The position numbers and the translations under genes are program-made. A stretch of DNA of 49,445 bases. Origin: Burkholderiales bacterium. Lineage in GTDB: Bacteria; Pseudomonadota; Gammaproteobacteria; Burkholderiales; Burkholderiaceae_E. The notes below the pieces were generated by a model, which saw nothing but the letters and a program-made list of their open reading frames with translations, made no database searches and was not told the DNA's origin. The stretch is taken from assembly GCA_020248665.1 (NCBI GenBank), contig JADCHE010000102.1:1-49445 (forward strand), read 5' to 3'. Shown here piece after piece: positions 45,511 through 49,445 of the stretch (within the stretch, counting starts at the first letter, position 1; every line of letters begins with the position of its first letter).

Positions 45511-46689
45511 TCACGGCTGGGATTCGAAACCCACGACCTGCAGGTCGTAGCCCGTCATGCTCGGCATGCGCCGCGGCGCCGTCAGCAGCCGCATCCGCCC
45601 GACGCCGAGGTCGCGCAGGATCTGCGCGCCGACGCCATAGGTACGCAGGTCCATCTTGGCCGCGCGGCGCGGCCGCGCGGCGGCGGCGGCCGGCGAGAGC
45701 GACGCCTCGAACTGCGACAGCAGCCGCTCGCCGTCCTGCGCGCAGTTCAGCATCACGACGACGCCTGCCCCGTGCGCGGCGATCGCCTCGAGGGCTCGGT
45801 GCACAGACCACGCATGGCGGCCCCGCTCCACGTCGAGCAGGTCGAGCACGGTGAGGGGCTCGTGCACGCGCACCAGCACCTCGTCGTCGGGGCCGAATTC
45901 GCCGCGCAGCATCGCGACGTGCGGCGATCGGCTCGGCGCGTCGCGGTAGACGATCATGCGGAACGGGCCGTGCGGCGTACGGACCTCGCGTTCGCCGATG
46001 CGCTCGACGAGGCTCTCGGTCGCGCTGCGGTACTGGATCAGGTCGGCGATCGTGCCGATCTTCAGGCCATGCTCGCGCCCGAACTCGACCAGGTCCGGCA
46101 GCCGCGCCATCGTGCCGTCGTCCTTCAGGATCTCGCAGATGACGGCGGCGGGCGTCAAGCCGGCGAGCTTCGCGAGGTCGCAGCCGGCTTCGGTGTGCCC
46201 CGCGCGCATCAGCACGCCGCCCGGCTGAGCGGCGAGCGGGAAGATGTGGCCCGGCTGCACGAGGTCCTCGGGGCGCGCGTCCGCCGCGACCGCGGCCTGC
46301 ACGGTGCGGGCGCGGTCGGCGGCCGAGATGCCGGTGGTGACGCCCTCGGCGGCCTCGATCGAGACGGTGAAGTTGGTGCCGTGCGGCGCACCGTTGACCT
46401 GCACCATCGGCTGCAGGTTCAGCTGCCGGCAGCGCTCGGCGGTCAGCGTCAGGCAGATCAGGCCGCGGCCGAAGCGGGCCATGAAGTTGATCGCCTCGGG
46501 CGTCACGAAGTCGGCGGCGAGCACCAGGTCGCCCTCGTTCTCGCGGTCCTCCTCGTCGACGAGGATCACCATGCGGCCGGCGCGCAGCTCGGCGACGATC
46601 TCGTCGGTCGAGGCGATGGACGCGGCCGGGCCCGGTGACGGGACGGGATGCAGGGGCTGGACGGCGGGCGGGGACATGGCGGGCTCCAC
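45511..46689 (-). CDS. ribBA: 3,4-dihydroxy-2-butanone-4-phosphate synthase with degenerate GTP cyclohydrolase II domain
   Basis: A 392-residue fusion. The N-terminal RibB half is intact: [40 protein letters not shown] and [20 protein letters not shown]. The C-terminal half follows the cyclohydrolase II fold, but the segment that should carry the CLTGDVFGSLRCDC zinc cysteines reads [20 protein letters not shown], so zinc and GTP chemistry are lost. This RibBX form is common in betaproteobacteria, and a separate ribA is expected. ATG 46689 is used, but 46677 (MSPPAVQ) is also possible. No FMN riboswitch was recognised upstream. Confidence 0.93.
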   Translation of the reverse strand: MEPAMSPPAVQPLHPVPSPGPAASIASTDEIVAELRAGRMVILVDEEDRENEGDLVLAADFVTPEAINFMARFGRGLICLTLTAERCRQLNLQPMVQVNGAPHGTNFTVSIEAAEGVTTGISAADRARTVQAAVAADARPEDLVQPGHIFPLAAQPGGVLMRAGHTEAGCDLAKLAGLTPAAVICEILKDDGTMARLPDLVEFGREHGLKIGTIADLIQYRSATESLVERIGEREVRTPHGPFRMIVYRDAPSRSPHVAMLRGEFGPDDEVLVRVHEPLTVLDLLDVERGRHAWSVHRALEAIAAHGAGVVVMLNCAQDGERLLSQFEASLSPAAAAARPRRAAKMDLRTYGVGAQILRDLGVGRMRLLTAPRRMPSMTGYDLQVVGFESQP

Positions 46690-46737
46690 CGGCGACGGGA
46701 CGGCCGGACGGCGTCGCGGATCTTACCGGATTCGCCA

Positions 46738-46767
46738 TTGTCCCCGAGGAACACGCACCGCTACACT
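46738..46767 (+). promoter_or_regulatory. Possible promoter of the Bug-type receptor gene
   Basis: TTGTCC (46738-46743), an 18-base spacer and TACACT (46762-46767). A second TACACT lies at 46789-46794. It drives away from ribBA, whose start is 49 bases upstream. Confidence 0.4.
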
Positions 46768-46848
46768 GCGCCGCGCCCGCGGCCGCTTACACTGCGGCCC
46801 CCACCGGACCGCCCGGCGCGCCGGGCCCCATGCACCCAGGAGACCCCG

Positions 46849-47835
46849 ATGCCGATGAGACCCTCCCGCCGCGCCGCATCGATGGCGATCGCCGCGGGCA
46901 CGCTCGCCGCCGCGCTGCCCCTCGCGCGCGCGCAGGCCTTCCCTTCGAGGCCGATCCGCCTGATCTGCCCGTTCCCGCCCGGCGGAGCGGTCGACATCGC
47001 ATCGCGCGCGATCGCGGCCGAACTGTCGAAGACGATCGGCCAGCCGGTCAACGTCGAGAACCGGCCCGGCGCGGGCGGCAACATCGGCGGCGCCGAAGCG
47101 GCCCGCTCGGCGCCCGACGGCCACACGATCTTCATGACGACGAGCGGCATCCAGGCGATCAACCCGGTGCTGTACTCGAAGATGCCGTTCGATCCGGCCA
47201 AGGACCTGGTGCCGGTCGCGGCGCTGGTGTCGCTGTCGAACGTGCTGGTCGTCCACCCGTCGGTGAAGGCGAACTCGGTGCAGGAGCTGGTCGCGCTGGC
47301 GAAGGCGCAGCCGAGGTCTCTGAACTGCGCCTCGAGCGGCAGCGGCACGAGCATCCACATGTCGCTCGAGATGTTCAAGCAGCTGACGAAGACCGACATC
47401 GTCCACGTGCCCTACAAGGGCAGCGCACCGGCGCTGACCGACCTGCTCGGCGGGCAGGTGCAGCTGATGTTCGACAACATCCCGTCGTCGCTGCCTCACA
47501 TCAAGGGCGGCAAGCTGCGCGCGCTCGCGACCACGGGCGCGAAGCGCGACCCGGCCCTGCCCGAGCTGCCGACGATCGCCGAGGCGGGCGTCGCAGGGTA
47601 CGAGTCGGGCGTCTGGTTCGGGCTCGCGGCGCCGGCGGGCACGGCGCGCGAGATCGTCTCCAGGCTCGCCGCCGAGGCGATCAAGGGCACGCAGTCGCCC
47701 GAGTTCGTCAAGCGGATGACCGAGCTGGGCTACGTGATCATCGGCGCCGGTCCCGACGCGATGGCCGAGATGACCCGTACCGAAGTCGCCCGCTGGGGCC
47801 CGATCGTCAAGGCCTCGGGCGCCACCGCCGACTGA
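46849..47835 (+). CDS. Bug-family tripartite tricarboxylate transporter substrate-binding protein (TctC-like)
   Basis: A 328-residue periplasmic receptor. Seen: a twin-Arg-like, hydrophobic signal peptide ([20 protein letters not shown], cleavage near ARAQA), then [20 protein letters not shown], the Bug signature [40 protein letters not shown] and [20 protein letters not shown]. Such proteins bind carboxylates (for example citrate, nicotinate) through two water molecules; the ligand cannot be read. AGGAG lies 7 bases before the ATG. No membrane subunits (TctA, TctB) are adjacent, so it is an orphan receptor, as are most in the order. Confidence 0.93.
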   Translation: MPMRPSRRAASMAIAAGTLAAALPLARAQAFPSRPIRLICPFPPGGAVDIASRAIAAELSKTIGQPVNVENRPGAGGNIGGAEAARSAPDGHTIFMTTSGIQAINPVLYSKMPFDPAKDLVPVAALVSLSNVLVVHPSVKANSVQELVALAKAQPRSLNCASSGSGTSIHMSLEMFKQLTKTDIVHVPYKGSAPALTDLLGGQVQLMFDNIPSSLPHIKGGKLRALATTGAKRDPALPELPTIAEAGVAGYESGVWFGLAAPAGTAREIVSRLAAEAIKGTQSPEFVKRMTELGYVIIGAGPDAMAEMTRTEVARWGPIVKASGATAD

Positions 47836-47990
47836 CGGCGGTCGCGGCGCGGCGGCCGGCGGCCGGCCACCCGGCGGCCGGCCGCCGCAGCGACCGGTGG
47901 CGCACGTCGCCCGCATCCGGCCGCCCGTCCCCCTGGCGGGACGGCCGGACGGGGCACCGCCTACACTGGCACCGTTCCGTAGTGGTGCCC

Positions 47991-49445
47991 ATGTCCCCAC
48001 GATTCCGCAGAACCGACCGCGCCAAGCAGGCGTCCGACGAGTCGCCCGTGCCCGACGCGCCCGGCGCAGAGGAATCGTTGCCTCTGCCGGGCACGCGGCC
48101 GCGGATCGCGATGCCCATCCACCTGCCCGCGGCCGCCGCGGCCAGCGTGATGGTCGCGCACGTCGCGTTCGCCTTGGTGCTGTGGGCAAAGGGCTGGACC
48201 CCGTCTCAATTCGAAGCCCTCGCGCTCAGCGCCGCGATCGGCCTGGCCATCTCCGGCGGTATGCTCTGGGGCGTCGGCGCGTGGCTCGGCCGCCGGATCG
48301 ACCGGATCATCCACGTGCTCGAGCGCACGCAGGTCGGCGACTACACCCAGCGCGTCGACTCCGGCCTGCACGACGACATCGGCATGCTCGCGCGCCGCGT
48401 GAACCTGCTGGTCGCCACCTCGGCCGCGCGCGACAAGCGGATCTTGGAGTCGGCGCTGTCCGACCCGCTGACCGGCCTGCCGAACCGCACGCTGCTCTCC
48501 GAGCGGATCCGCCACTGGCTCGCGATGTGCCGGCGCAGCCGGGCCCCGTTCTCGGTGGCGGTGCTCGACCTCGACCGGTTCAAGTTCATCAACGACACGC
48601 TCGGCCACGCGACCGGCGACACGGTACTGGTCGAGGTCGCCAACCGGCTGCGCAACGCGGTCCGCGAGAGCGATACCGTCGCGCGGCTCGGCGGCGACGA
48701 GTTCGTGCTGCTGCTCGCAGGCGGCGAGGTCGCGGCGCGCGAGGTCGCGGCCCGGATCGTCGACGCGATGAAGGCGCCGCTGCACCACCGCGACCAGCTG
48801 ATCGACATCGGCGTGTCGATCGGCATCTCGATCCATCCGCAGCACGGCGCCGACGACCTGACCCTGCTGCGCCACGCCGACACTGCGATGTATCGCGCCA
48901 AGCGCCGGCGCGCCGGCGTCGAGATCTTCGACGGCGAGCAGCAGCAGGAGGTGAGCCGCAGCTACCTGTCGATGCTCGGCGAGCTGCGCACCGCGCTCGA
49001 GGGCGGCCAACTGGTGCTCGACTACCAGCCGAAGCTCGACCTCACCAGCGGGCTGATCGTCGGCCTCGAGGGCCTGGTGCGCTGGCACCATCCGACTCGC
49101 GGCCGCGTGCCGCCCGGCGAGTTCATCCCGTTCGCCGAGCAGACCGGCTTCATGCGCGACATCACCCGCTGGGTCGTCACCGAGGGGGTGCAGTTCGCGG
49201 GCGAGCTCGCGACTCGCAACCTGCAGGTGAGCGTGTCGGTCAACGTCTCGGCGCAGGACATCGAGAACCCGGCGTTCTCCGGCGGCATCGCCGACGTGAT
49301 CCGCGCGCTGCGGCTCGAGCCCGGCCGACTGACGCTGGAGATCACCGAGAGCGGACTGCTGAGCGAGACCGAGAACGCGCTGCGCAACCTGCAGTCGATC
49401 GCGGCGCTCGGCGTGCGGCTGTCGGTCGACGACTTCGGCACCGGC
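47991..49445 (+). CDS. GGDEF-EAL membrane protein, C-terminus cut by the window
   Basis: The first 485 residues of a cyclic-di-GMP protein. Order: a short cytoplasmic N-terminus, two hydrophobic segments (about 43-65 and 76-98), a HAMP region (about 100-150; RRIDRIIHVLERTQVGDYTQ), a GGDEF domain with RLGGDEFVLLL (intact active site) from about 160 to 320, and an EAL domain starting YQPKLDL. The EAL signature reads LEGLVRW, with Gly for Ala, and the visible part ends at SVDDFGTG, so the key downstream residues are outside. It may act as diguanylate cyclase, phosphodiesterase or both. A TACACT box at 47962-47967 precedes it. Confidence 0.9.
   Translation, partial: MSPRFRRTDRAKQASDESPVPDAPGAEESLPLPGTRPRIAMPIHLPAAAAASVMVAHVAFALVLWAKGWTPSQFEALALSAAIGLAISGGMLWGVGAWLGRRIDRIIHVLERTQVGDYTQRVDSGLHDDIGMLARRVNLLVATSAARDKRILESALSDPLTGLPNRTLLSERIRHWLAMCRRSRAPFSVAVLDLDRFKFINDTLGHATGDTVLVEVANRLRNAVRESDTVARLGGDEFVLLLAGGEVAAREVAARIVDAMKAPLHHRDQLIDIGVSIGISIHPQHGADDLTLLRHADTAMYRAKRRRAGVEIFDGEQQQEVSRSYLSMLGELRTALEGGQLVLDYQPKLDLTSGLIVGLEGLVRWHHPTRGRVPPGEFIPFAEQTGFMRDITRWVVTEGVQFAGELATRNLQVSVSVNVSAQDIENPAFSGGIADVIRALRLEPGRLTLEITESGLLSETENALRNLQSIAALGVRLSVDDFGTG

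Noticed and set aside
46690-46848. FMN riboswitch upstream of ribBA
   Set aside because: The gap has no recognisable RFN-element conserved segments; only promoter-like boxes are present.

Overview
The window is a very GC-rich chromosomal segment of a betaproteobacterium, most likely order Burkholderiales. This rests on gene content and order: pilG-pilH-pilI-pilJ-chpA next to a rubredoxin, recA-recX-DUF2889-sucC-sucD-terC, yqgE-ruvX-pyrR-pyrB-pyrC', a RibBA whose cyclohydrolase half has lost its zinc cysteines, and a Bug-type (TctC) solute-binding protein. No rRNA, tRNA, CRISPR array, transposase or integrase was recognised.

Layout. (1) 1-9.0 kb, surface polysaccharide: the start of an ABC-2 polysaccharide export permease, a decayed acyltransferase-3 gene, two glycosyltransferases (GT2, GT4), an NAD-dependent sugar epimerase/reductase, a WecA/WbpL-type undecaprenyl-phosphate sugar transferase, a WbpM/CapD-type 4,6-dehydratase, then apaH. 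The last three sugar genes form the unit that makes and primes a 6-deoxy-N-acetylhexosamine such as QuiNAc. (2) 9.0-13.5 kb: plsC and the four dTDP-rhamnose genes, rfbB-rfbA-rfbC on the minus strand and rfbD divergent. (3) 13.5-17.4 kb: yqgE, ruvX, pyrR, pyrB and an inactive dihydroorotase homologue pyrC' as one minus-strand operon. (4) 17.45-19.4 kb: a photolyase and a probable fragment of an HD-type signalling gene. (5) 19.4-29.4 kb: a Pil-Chp chemosensory operon (pilG, pilH, pilI, pilJ, a 2039-residue ChpA) with rubredoxin upstream and thiE divergent. (6) 30.2-36.8 kb: a pilin accessory membrane protein, two tandem type IVa pilins behind a sigma-54 promoter, a metallo-beta-lactamase-fold hydrolase overlapping a CHASE2 adenylate cyclase, an FHA protein and a PP2C phosphatase. 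(7) 37.0-46.7 kb, housekeeping: TerC-family protein, sucD-sucC, DUF2889 protein, recX-recA with an SOS box, cinA-like, pgpA, thiL, nusB, ribH, ribBA. (8) 46.8-49.4 kb: the Bug-type receptor and the first 485 codons of a GGDEF-EAL protein cut by the window edge.

Function together. The most interesting part is 19.4-36.8 kb. Pilus structure genes, a Pil-Chp pathway and a nucleotide second-messenger module lie next to each other on one strand. In Pseudomonas aeruginosa the Pil-Chp system controls cAMP through an adenylate cyclase. Here a predicted ATP-using cyclase is translationally overlapped by a putative metallohydrolase, just upstream of the pilins and together with FHA and PP2C proteins. 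The inference is a local surface-sensing and second-messenger island set between terC and pilA. Several promoters show a TACAAT/TAGATT-like -10 box so close to the ATG that the transcripts may be leaderless.
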